Below are positions 1 to 5,155 of a stretch of DNA of 5,155 nt, in pieces. This DNA is from JBCBKZ01 sp039026975 (GTDB taxonomy: Bacteria; Bacteroidota; Bacteroidia; J057): assembly GCA_039026975.1 (NCBI GenBank), contig JBCCLI010000451.1:1-5155 (forward strand). The letters run 5' to 3'. How positions within the stretch are numbered: position 1 is the first letter of the stretch; the number at the start of each line of letters is the position of its first letter. Position numbers and translations under genes: made by a program. A model generated the notes under the pieces. The model saw only the letters and a list, made by a program, of their open reading frames with translations, did no database searches and had not been told where the DNA came from.

Positions 1-423
1 ACAGCGCTCTACATACAGCTGGGGGCTAACTTCATCCTTTCTCCTATTCTGAACCCAGAGATGGCGCCGGTATGTAATAGGAGAAAGATCATGTGGAGTC
101 CGGGATGTGGGACAGTCTCAGAAATCTCAGAAGCAGAATCTTTGGGAGCTGAGATCGTGAAGGTTTTTCCCGGCTCTACTTTGGGAGGTACTTCCTTTAT
201 AAAGGCAGTAAAAGGCCCTCAACCCTGGAGTATGATCATGCCTACGGGAGGAGTGGCTCCAACAGAAGAAAACCTGAAAGCCTGGTTTGAGGCAGGGGCA
301 GCTTGTGTGGGTATGGGCTCCAAGCTCTTCCCCAAGGACGTGATTGCCAAAAAGGACTGGGGATGGATTACCTGCACCTGTAAAGAGGCTCTGGACACTA
401 TTCAGAAGTATAAGACTTATTAA
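1..423 (+). CDS. eda: KDPG/KHG aldolase, C-terminal 140 residues (5' truncated by window)
   Basis: This is the C-terminal part of a class I 2-keto-3-deoxy-6-phosphogluconate aldolase, a cytoplasmic TIM-barrel enzyme that cleaves KDPG to pyruvate and glyceraldehyde 3-phosphate. The frame is open from base 1, and homology is evident before the first in-frame ATG (base 61), so that ATG is internal and not the start. Visible motifs are GANFILSPIL (about residues 8-17 of the visible part, matching the family SPG strand), WSPGCGT, IVKVFPGS with the Schiff-base lysine at bases 160-162, the phosphate-binding MPTGGV, and VGMGSKLF near the end. The family is about 210-225 residues long, so roughly 80 N-terminal residues, including the catalytic Glu region, lie upstream. 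The stop TAA at 421-423 shares its last A with the dctP ATG. The enzyme supplies the last step of uronate breakdown. Related KHG or KDPGal aldolase activity cannot be excluded from sequence. Confidence 0.93.
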   Translation, partial: TALYIQLGANFILSPILNPEMAPVCNRRKIMWSPGCGTVSEISEAESLGAEIVKVFPGSTLGGTSFIKAVKGPQPWSMIMPTGGVAPTEENLKAWFEAGAACVGMGSKLFPKDVIAKKDWGWITCTCKEALDTIQKYKTY

Positions 424-425
424 TG
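421..425 (+). other. TAATG stop/start overlap coupling eda to dctP
   Basis: The eda stop TAA and the dctP ATG overlap by one base. In the dctP frame a TAA lies at 411-413 and no other start codon falls between it and 423, so this ATG is the only choice that retains the signal sequence. No Shine-Dalgarno sequence precedes it. This suggests translation by termination-reinitiation, which is an inference. Confidence 0.8.
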
Positions 426-464
426 CGTTGGATTACCTTAGGATTACTGCTACTCACTGCCTGT
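423..464 (+). other. Lipoprotein signal peptide with lipobox (residues 1-14 of DctP)
   Basis: Residues 1-13 comprise one positive residue (Arg2), a hydrophobic core rich in leucine, and the box L-T-A before Cys14, matching the type II signal peptidase pattern. At 13 residues it is short for the class. The residues after Cys are Ser-Ser-Ser with no acidic cluster, so the acidic surface-export signal known in Bacteroidota lipoproteins is absent, which fits a periplasm-facing protein. Confidence 0.75.
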
Positions 465-1403
465 TCCTCTTCTGTGAAACAGAAACGGATCAAGCTGGGA
501 CATGGCCTACCTGTTAAGCATCCCGTGCATCAGGCCATGGTGCATATGGGTGACAGGCTGGAAGACATTTCAGAGGGACAGCTAGCCCTGGATATTTATC
601 CCTCAGAACAGTTGGGTACAGAGCGGCAGTGCCTGGAACTGCTTCAAATAGGGGCTTTAGGCATGACCAAGGTATCTGCTGCGGTTATGGAAAACTTCAG
701 TCCCAACATTAGGGTTTTTGGTCTGCCTTATATGTTCAGGGACAGGGAACATCACTTCCAGGTGCTTGATGGTCCCATAGGTCAGCAACTCATGGTAGAA
801 AGTACCCCATTCTACTTAAGAGGCCTGTGTTATTTTGATGCGGGCAGTAGGAGCTTTTATGCTTCCAAACAGATTGAAAGCCCTCAGGATTTGGACGGCT
901 TAAAAATCAGGGTGATGGAAAGTCAGACTGCCATCCAATTAGTGAATACACTGGGAGGAAGAGCTACCCCCTTAGCTTATGGTGAACTGTATTCTGCCCT
1001 TCAGCAGGGGATGGTAGATGGAGCAGAAAATAATCCTCCTAGCTTCTATCAATCCCGCCACTATGAAGTCAGCAAGTTCTACTCACTAGATGAGCATTCT
1101 TATATACCGGATATTTTGGTGATCAGCACCCACGTATGGGATGACTTAAGTAAGGAGGAGAAGTCCTGGCTGGAAGCAGCAACCAGAGAGGCAGTAGTCT
1201 TTCAGCGAAAACTATGGGCAGAAGCAGAGAAAGAAGCCCTAGATGCTGTGCAAGCTGCTGGGGTGACAGTCATCCGCCCGGACAAATCCACCTTTGTAGG
1301 GAAGCTGGAACCCCTGATGGAAACCTATAAGGAGGATGCTCTCCTGAGTGAACTCATAGAAGCCATACAGGCAGTAGGAATAGATTCAACTCATATGGAA
1401 TGA
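423..1403 (+). CDS. dctP: TRAP transporter substrate-binding protein, DctP family, predicted lipoprotein
   Basis: Periplasmic solute-binding subunit of a tripartite ATP-independent transporter, 326 residues. The N-terminus is a short hydrophobic signal ending in the lipobox LTAC, with Cys14 as predicted lipidation site, followed by SSSVKQKR. The mature chain follows the DctP fold: HPVHQA near 33-38, YPSEQLGTERQ at 59-69, IRVFGLPYMF at 96-105, GSRSFYASK at 141-149, LKIRVMES at 160-167, and QGMVDGAENNP at 195-205. Arg143, Arg163 and Asn203 are spaced 20 and 40 residues apart, as are the carboxylate-binding Arg127, Arg147 and Asn187 of the sialic-acid protein SiaP, so a carboxylate-bearing ligand is very likely. 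Placement between eda and uxaA points to a hexuronate or aldonate (galacturonate, altronate or tagaturonate). That substrate is inferred from context, not from binding-site identity. The gene overlaps dctQ by ATGA. Confidence 0.93.
   Translation: MRWITLGLLLLTACSSSVKQKRIKLGHGLPVKHPVHQAMVHMGDRLEDISEGQLALDIYPSEQLGTERQCLELLQIGALGMTKVSAAVMENFSPNIRVFGLPYMFRDREHHFQVLDGPIGQQLMVESTPFYLRGLCYFDAGSRSFYASKQIESPQDLDGLKIRVMESQTAIQLVNTLGGRATPLAYGELYSALQQGMVDGAENNPPSFYQSRHYEVSKFYSLDEHSYIPDILVISTHVWDDLSKEEKSWLEAATREAVVFQRKLWAEAEKEALDAVQAAGVTVIRPDKSTFVGKLEPLMETYKEDALLSELIEAIQAVGIDSTHME
1400..1403 (+). other. ATGA overlap coupling dctP to dctQ
   Basis: The dctQ ATG at 1400-1402 overlaps the dctP TGA stop at 1401-1403. 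This is the classic arrangement for translational coupling of transporter subunits. No well-placed Shine-Dalgarno sequence precedes it. The purine-rich GGCAGTAGGAATAG lies too far upstream. Confidence 0.8.
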
Positions 1404-1876
1404 TCACATCAATCAAAAAAACACTGGATTTGATCCTGGAATGGTTACTGGTAGGGGTATTAGGGCTTCTCACCCTAAGTGTCATCTATCAGGTAGGAGC
1501 TAGGTATCTGTTCAATAATCCTTCTTCCATCACGGAAGAACTAGCTCGGTACTTACTGATATGGCTGGGCTTACTAGGAGCGGCATATGCCAGTGGAAAG
1601 GGTATGCATCTATCCATTGACTTGCTTTCCACCAAGTTAAGTGAGCAAGGTCAAGTCTGGCTTAATGGCGTTATCCAACTGCTGATCATGGGCTTTGCAC
1701 TTGCTACTATGGTCATTGGCGGGCTGAAGCTGGTCAACATAACCCTAACTACCGGACAGACCTCTGCTGCTCTTGGGATACCACTTGGCTATGTATACAT
1801 AGCCCTACCCCTGAGTGGAGGGTTGATTATGCTGTATGCCCTCATGGAGCTATTACCTAACCCCAAAGAAGCCTAA
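1400..1876 (+). CDS. dctQ: TRAP transporter small permease subunit, DctQ family
   Basis: Small integral inner-membrane subunit of the TRAP transporter, 158 residues, within the usual range of about 150-180. Four hydrophobic segments are visible at about residues 11-31, 50-66, 88-108 and 128-150. The conserved DctQ signature occupies the end of helix 1 through the loop after helix 2: QVGARYLFN (31-39), ITEELARYLLIWL (44-56) and the GKGMHLSIDL stretch (66-75). A second conserved stretch, GQTSAALGIPLGYVYIALP, runs from 119 to 137. In TRAP systems of known structure this subunit packs against DctM as a membrane scaffold and helps dock the binding protein. The start at 1400 overlaps the dctP stop, and the stop is 4 bases before the dctM start, so the two membrane subunits are separate polypeptides and not a QM fusion. 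Confidence 0.92.
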   Translation: MITSIKKTLDLILEWLLVGVLGLLTLSVIYQVGARYLFNNPSSITEELARYLLIWLGLLGAAYASGKGMHLSIDLLSTKLSEQGQVWLNGVIQLLIMGFALATMVIGGLKLVNITLTTGQTSAALGIPLGYVYIALPLSGGLIMLYALMELLPNPKEA

Positions 1877-1880
1877 CCTC

Positions 1881-3182
1881 ATGGAAGTATATATTCTCGT
1901 TCTCTCATTCATTATTCTCCTGGGGATAGGGCTACCTATAGCTTACAGTATTGGGATATCAGCTACCTTGATGTTACTGGTGGGAATGATAACGGATGGC
2001 ATAGCTGGAGATATTGCCCTCACCACCATTGCCCAAAGGATGGCTACCGGATTGGATAGCTTCACCCTACTAGCTATTCCCTTCTTCATATTAGCTGGGA
2101 ATCTGATGAACCGAGGGGGAATTGCGAACAGATTAATAGATTTTGCCAAGGCGCTCGTAGGTATGTTTCCAGGGGGCTTGGCCTTTGTGAATATTATTTC
2201 CTGTATGCTGTTTGGAGCTATTTCTGGATCGGCAGTAGCCGCAGCCTCAGCCATAGGAGGCTTTATGCATCCTAGAATGGTCAAAGAGGGATATGATCCT
2301 GCCTTTAGTGCAGCGGTAAATCTTTCTTCTGCTACTACGGGCATGATCATTCCTCCCTCTAATATTCTGATTGTCTATTCTTTGGCCTCGGGAGGCGCTT
2401 CCATAGCTGCGCTCTTTTTGGCGGGGTATCTGCCGGGCCTATTAGTAGGTTTACTTCTCATAGGGGTAGCAGCAGTAATCTCAGTGAAGAAGAAGTATCC
2501 TAGAGATGAGGCCTTTTCTGTGCCTAAGGTGCTCCACTCCTTCCGCCGTGCCTTCCTGAGTTTATTGTTATTGGTCATTGTGATAGGAGGAATTGTGGGA
2601 GGTATATTTTCTGCTACGGAAGCCTCCGGCATAGCTGTTCTCTACACCTTTCTATTGGGGTTATTTTATAAAGAACTCAAACTATCAGATGTAAAGTCAG
2701 TCCTCATTCAGACAGCCGGAACAAATGCCATAGTCATGTTGCTGATTTCTACCTCCATGGCCCTTTCATGGGGGATGTCATTTGAGAATATTCCCCAGCA
2801 GGTTACTGAGGCATTACTCAGCTTAAGTGATAATAAGATCGTGCTACTTCTCATCATTAACTTGACACTGCTGGCAGTAGGCGTATTCATGGATATGACT
2901 CCTGCCGTTCTCATCTTTACCCCTATTTTTCTACCCGTGGTTACTCAGCTAGGAATACATCCGGTTCATTTTGGGATTATCATGGTCCTTAATCTATGTA
3001 TAGGCCTATGTACCCCTCCGGTAGGGTCTGTCTTATTCGTAGGGACGGCCGTGGCAGGTCTTCGCATCCAACAAGTAATTAAGCCCTTGATTCCGCTCTT
3101 TATAGCTATGATAGTGGGTTTACTCATTGTTACTTACTGGCCCGGATTAAGCCTGTGGTTACCCTCTTTATTTGGGTATTAG
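1881..3182 (+). CDS. dctM: TRAP transporter large permease subunit, DctM family
   Basis: Large membrane subunit that carries out sodium-coupled elevator-type transport of the ligand delivered by DctP, 433 residues, the usual DctM length. An in-frame ATG at 1836 would add 15 polar residues encoded inside dctQ. The ATG at 1881 is preferred because it puts the first hydrophobic helix (EVYILVLSF) at the very N-terminus, as in the family, and follows the dctQ stop by 4 bases, with a weak purine stretch AAAGAAG 9 bases upstream. Conserved blocks are AIPFFILAGNLMNRGGIA (65-82), FGAISGSAVAAASAIG (111-126), the helical-hairpin stretch ATTGMIIPPSN (151-161), FSATEASG (243-250), FMDMTPAVLIFTPIFLP (336-352), and GLCTPPVGSVLF (375-386). 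The two proline/glycine-rich hairpins and the Ser/Thr-rich SGS and CTPPVG motifs correspond to regions forming sodium and substrate sites in characterized TRAP structures. No truncation or frameshift is seen. Confidence 0.94.
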   Translation: MEVYILVLSFIILLGIGLPIAYSIGISATLMLLVGMITDGIAGDIALTTIAQRMATGLDSFTLLAIPFFILAGNLMNRGGIANRLIDFAKALVGMFPGGLAFVNIISCMLFGAISGSAVAAASAIGGFMHPRMVKEGYDPAFSAAVNLSSATTGMIIPPSNILIVYSLASGGASIAALFLAGYLPGLLVGLLLIGVAAVISVKKKYPRDEAFSVPKVLHSFRRAFLSLLLLVIVIGGIVGGIFSATEASGIAVLYTFLLGLFYKELKLSDVKSVLIQTAGTNAIVMLLISTSMALSWGMSFENIPQQVTEALLSLSDNKIVLLLIINLTLLAVGVFMDMTPAVLIFTPIFLPVVTQLGIHPVHFGIIMVLNLCIGLCTPPVGSVLFVGTAVAGLRIQQVIKPLIPLFIAMIVGLLIVTYWPGLSLWLPSLFGY

Positions 3183-3215
3183 CATGGAGAATATGGACTT
3201 TCAATAGCTAAGTAT
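3183..3215 (+). other. Intergenic gap dctM-uxaA, 33 bases, no signal found
   Basis: This is the longest non-coding stretch in the window. It is A/T-rich, without a Shine-Dalgarno sequence, an inverted repeat followed by a T-run, or a clear Bacteroidota promoter (TAnnTTTG with an upstream TTG). It is continuous in frame with both dctM and uxaA, separated from dctM by a single TAG. The uxaA start at 3216 is the first in-frame start codon after that stop. Confidence 0.6.
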
Positions 3216-4886
3216 ATGTATGCCGATATTCATAATCAACAACCTAGCTTACTGATTCATCCTCAAGATGATGTAGCCGTAGCCCTTCAGGACCTTCCTA
3301 TGGGGGAAAGCCTATCAGTGAAAGGCAGACCTATCAGGATGAAAGAGCTAATTCCGGTTAAGCATAAATTTGCTACCAGGGAAATCGCTTTGGGAGAACA
3401 AGTGAAAATGTATGGCTTGGTAGTGGGAAGAGCTACCCAGCATATTGCTGTAGGAGAATTAATTACTCAGGCTAACCTTCAACATGCTACCCAAGAAGTA
3501 AGCCTGGATGAACATCATTTCCACTGGCAAGGACCTGATGTGAGCAAATGGGCAGACAGTCATTTTATGGGTATCCCCAGGGCTGGAGGAAAGGTAGGCA
3601 TAGCTAACTATTGGTTGGTGATTCCCATGGTGTTTTGTGAGAATAGAAATATTCAGGTGCTGAGAAAGGCCCTTATGCAAGAGCTGGGATATGAAAAACC
3701 AGACCAGTACGTATCAGGTGTGAGGTCTCTCATGAAAGCATATGAAGAAGGTAAAAGAGGCTCAGAATTAGGGGAAGTAGAAATAGAGACTGGTAGTTCT
3801 TCCAGAGGGAAATCCAGATTTTTTCCTCATGTGGATGGGATACGGTTTCTCACGCATGATGGGGGTTGTGGAGGAACCAGAGAAGATGCTCAAGTATTAA
3901 TTAAACTGCTGGCAGCTTATGTAGCGCATCCTAATGTAGCGGGGGCTACCGTCCTGAGCCTGGGCTGCCAGCACGCACAGATGCACATGCTGGAGGAGAT
4001 CATTCAAGACTTACATCCAGACTTAGATAAGCCCATTTACTACTTGGAACAGCAAAAAAGTATAAACGAACCTGCTTTTATAGGGGAGGCCATACAACAG
4101 ACCTTTATAGGGCTTAGCCTGGCCAATGAAGCGGTTAAGCAGCCCTTTCCGCTTTCTGAGCTGGTAATAGGACTAGAATGTGGCGGCTCAGACGGATTCT
4201 CAGGTATATCTGCTAACCCTGCTGTAGGTAAGGTGTCAGACTTATTGGTAGCCCTGGGAGGATCTAGCATACTGTCAGAGTTTCCAGAATTAAGTGGGGT
4301 AGAGCAGGACATTATTAACAGAAGTACCGCAAAAAGGGTAAGTGAAAAGTTTCTTCAGCTGATGCGCTCCTATGAGCGTGCTGCCAAAGCGGTAGGTTCA
4401 GGCTTCGAAGCTAATCCTTCTCCAGGAAATATTAAAGATGGCCTAATCACAGATGCCATGAAGTCTGCTGGTGCCGCTCGTAAAGGAGGCACTTCTCCCG
4501 TAGTGGATGTACTGGATTATACAGAGATTCTCCAGAATAAAGGACTTAATCTTTTATGTACTCCTGGGAATGATGTAGAGTCTACCACAGGATTAGCTGC
4601 TGCTGGTGCCCATATCATTTTGTTCACTACCGGTCTGGGTACACCCACGGGGAATCCCGTAGCGCCCACCCTCAAAATAGCTACCAATACGGCCCTCACT
4701 AGCAGGATGGGAGACATCATAGACTATAATGCTGGCCAAATCATTGATGGAGAAAAAGGCCTGGATGAGGTAGGCAGAGAAATGTTAGATCTGGTGATAG
4801 CAGTAGCCAATGGTCAATATGTTCCGCATGCGGTAAGACTGGGCCAGCATGATTTTATCCCCTGGAAAAGAGGGGTGTCCCTCTAG
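3216..4886 (+). CDS. uxaA: Altronate dehydratase (altronate hydrolase), long SAF-fused form
   Basis: Catalyses dehydration of D-altronate to 2-keto-3-deoxy-D-gluconate in the cytoplasm, the committed step of the galacturonate branch. The 556 residues exceed the E. coli enzyme (about 495). An N-terminal SAF domain spans about 16-95 (DLPMGESLSV, IPVKHKFATREIALGEQV, LVVGRATQHIAVGE). The middle domain begins near 117 with GIPRAGGKVGIANYW and FCENRNIQVL. The catalytic part has THDGGCGGTREDA (213-225, Cys218), LSLGCQHAQM (248-257), EQQKSINEPAF (278-288), LECGGSDGFSGISANPA (320-336), CTPGNDVESTTGLAAAG (448-464), FTTGLGTPTGNPVAPTLKIA (470-489), and the C-terminal signature DFIPWKRGVSL. The Cys/His-rich and CGG motifs fit the metal-dependent altronate/galactarate dehydratase family. 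Altronate is preferred over galactarate because the next gene is uxaB. The start is the only one preserving the SAF domain; the next Met is residue 29. It ends in tandem stops TAG TAA. Confidence 0.95.
   Translation: MYADIHNQQPSLLIHPQDDVAVALQDLPMGESLSVKGRPIRMKELIPVKHKFATREIALGEQVKMYGLVVGRATQHIAVGELITQANLQHATQEVSLDEHHFHWQGPDVSKWADSHFMGIPRAGGKVGIANYWLVIPMVFCENRNIQVLRKALMQELGYEKPDQYVSGVRSLMKAYEEGKRGSELGEVEIETGSSSRGKSRFFPHVDGIRFLTHDGGCGGTREDAQVLIKLLAAYVAHPNVAGATVLSLGCQHAQMHMLEEIIQDLHPDLDKPIYYLEQQKSINEPAFIGEAIQQTFIGLSLANEAVKQPFPLSELVIGLECGGSDGFSGISANPAVGKVSDLLVALGGSSILSEFPELSGVEQDIINRSTAKRVSEKFLQLMRSYERAAKAVGSGFEANPSPGNIKDGLITDAMKSAGAARKGGTSPVVDVLDYTEILQNKGLNLLCTPGNDVESTTGLAAAGAHIILFTTGLGTPTGNPVAPTLKIATNTALTSRMGDIIDYNAGQIIDGEKGLDEVGREMLDLVIAVANGQYVPHAVRLGQHDFIPWKRGVSL
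4869..4884 (+). other. Small perfect hairpin at the uxaA stop codon
   Basis: A perfect 6-bp inverted repeat, AGAGGG and CCCTCT, flanks the 4-base loop GTGT and ends on the first base of the uxaA TAG stop. It is not followed by a T-run, so it is not a standard intrinsic terminator. It overlaps codons for the conserved C-terminal KRGVSL, so it may be coincidental. A role as an RNA stability or processing element between uxaA and uxaB is possible but unproven. Confidence 0.35.
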
Positions 4887-4898
4887 TAATATCGCAAT

Positions 4899-5155
4899 AT
4901 GAACACACCTATGTTATCAAAAGACCTGCAGCCTTCCGCTTCCTGGAATACGCATCCGGTCAAAGTCGTACAGTTTGGGACGGGAGCCTTACTAAGGGGG
5001 CTGGTGGACTATGCACTGCTAAAAGCAAACCAGAGAGGGGGTTTTTCTGGAAGAGTAGTAGCCGTGGGGTCTACAGGTTCAGGTAGAACCCAATTAATGA
5101 AGAAGCAAGACCATCTATTTACTCACAGGATAGAAGGGGTGAAGGAAGGAGAGAT
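4899..5155 (+). CDS. uxaB: Tagaturonate reductase / altronate oxidoreductase, N-terminal 85 residues (3' truncated by window)
   Basis: N-terminal Rossmann portion of a mannitol-dehydrogenase-family NAD-dependent oxidoreductase that interconverts D-tagaturonate and D-altronate in the cytoplasm, supplying the substrate for UxaA. The visible chain contains PVKVVQFGTGALLRGLVDY (residues 20-38), with the nucleotide-binding turn GTGALLRG at 27-34, then KANQRGGFSGRVVAVGSTGSG (42-62) and KKQDHLFTHRIEGVKEGE (68-85). The spacing of QFGxGxxLR, the second beta strand and QDxLFT matches UxaB-type members. Full proteins run to about 470-500 residues, so most of the chain lies past base 5155. ATG 4899 is 12 bases after the uxaA stop. 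The in-frame TAG TAA pair at 4884-4889 excludes an earlier start, and the alternative ATG at 4911 would only trim four residues. No Shine-Dalgarno sequence is present. Other polyol or hexonate specificities in this family (for example UxuB-like) are less likely beside uxaA. Confidence 0.88.
   Translation, partial: MNTPMLSKDLQPSASWNTHPVKVVQFGTGALLRGLVDYALLKANQRGGFSGRVVAVGSTGSGRTQLMKKQDHLFTHRIEGVKEGE

Noticed and set aside
61..63. ATG at 61 as the start of the aldolase
   Set aside because: Family homology (GANFILSPIL) extends in frame upstream to the window edge, so this Met is internal and the gene is truncated by the window, not short by nature.
430..448. Short direct repeat GGATTAC at 430 and 441
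   Set aside because: Two 7-base copies within the signal-peptide codons, readily explained by chance and with no symmetry suggesting an operator.
1836..1880. Upstream in-frame ATG extending DctM by 15 residues
   Set aside because: The extension is polar, lies within the end of dctQ, and would move the first membrane helix away from the N-terminus, unlike the family; ATG 1881 fits better.
1943..2350. Minus-strand open frame of 135 codons opposite dctM
   Set aside because: It is an antisense shadow of the strongly conserved dctM reading frame, has no recognisable domain, and breaks the single-strand operon layout.
3184..3207. Seven-codon mini-ORF (MENMDFQ) between dctM and uxaA as a leader peptide
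   Set aside because: It has no run of regulatory codons, no ribosome binding site and no nearby hairpin pair, so chance is the simplest explanation.
3160..3215. Possible internal promoter before uxaA around the TTTATTTGGG stretch
   Set aside because: The spacing does not match the Bacteroidota TAnnTTTG element, there is no paired upstream TTG at the right distance that stands out, and the stretch encodes the DctM C-terminus.
3459..4720. Several minus-strand open frames of 67-90 codons opposite uxaA
   Set aside because: All lie inside uxaA, whose protein is conserved over its full length, and none shows a recognisable family motif or start context.

Overview
The window is a dense, single-direction (+ strand) catabolic gene cluster for hexuronic acids, most likely D-galacturonate. 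Its order is: 3' end of a KDPG/KHG aldolase gene (eda), a complete three-gene TRAP transporter (dctP, dctQ, dctM), a complete altronate dehydratase (uxaA), and the first 85 codons of a tagaturonate reductase/altronate oxidoreductase (uxaB). Junctions are tight: a 1-base overlap (TAATG) between eda and dctP, a 4-base overlap (ATGA) between dctP and dctQ, 4 bases between dctQ and dctM, 33 bases between dctM and uxaA, and 12 bases between uxaA and uxaB. No convincing promoter or terminator lies inside, so the whole window is probably part of one polycistronic transcript that begins before base 1 and runs past base 5155.

The genes make a coherent pathway. The DctP lipoprotein would capture a sugar acid in the periplasm and DctQM would import it with sodium. 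UxaB interconverts tagaturonate and altronate, UxaA dehydrates altronate to 2-keto-3-deoxygluconate (KDG), and, after phosphorylation by a KDG kinase not seen here, Eda splits KDPG into pyruvate and glyceraldehyde 3-phosphate. The uronate isomerase (UxaC) and the kinase (KdgK) are missing from the window and would be expected in the flanks or elsewhere in the genome.

The likely source is a member of the Bacteroidota (Cytophagales-like is a guess). This rests on the long, roughly 550-residue UxaA form with the ANYWLVIP and FCENRNIQVL segments, the Eda form with WSPGCGT and GMGSKLF, the UxaB N-terminus with QFGTGALLRG, the lipoprotein form of DctP, and the near absence of Shine-Dalgarno sequences before the starts. 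Base composition is moderate, in the mid-40s percent G+C by eye.

I found no mobile element, CRISPR array, RNA gene, or clearly undescribed system. The points worth a second look are the substrate of the TRAP transporter, its unusually short lipoprotein signal, substitutions in a conserved UxaA segment, and a small perfect hairpin on the uxaA stop codon.
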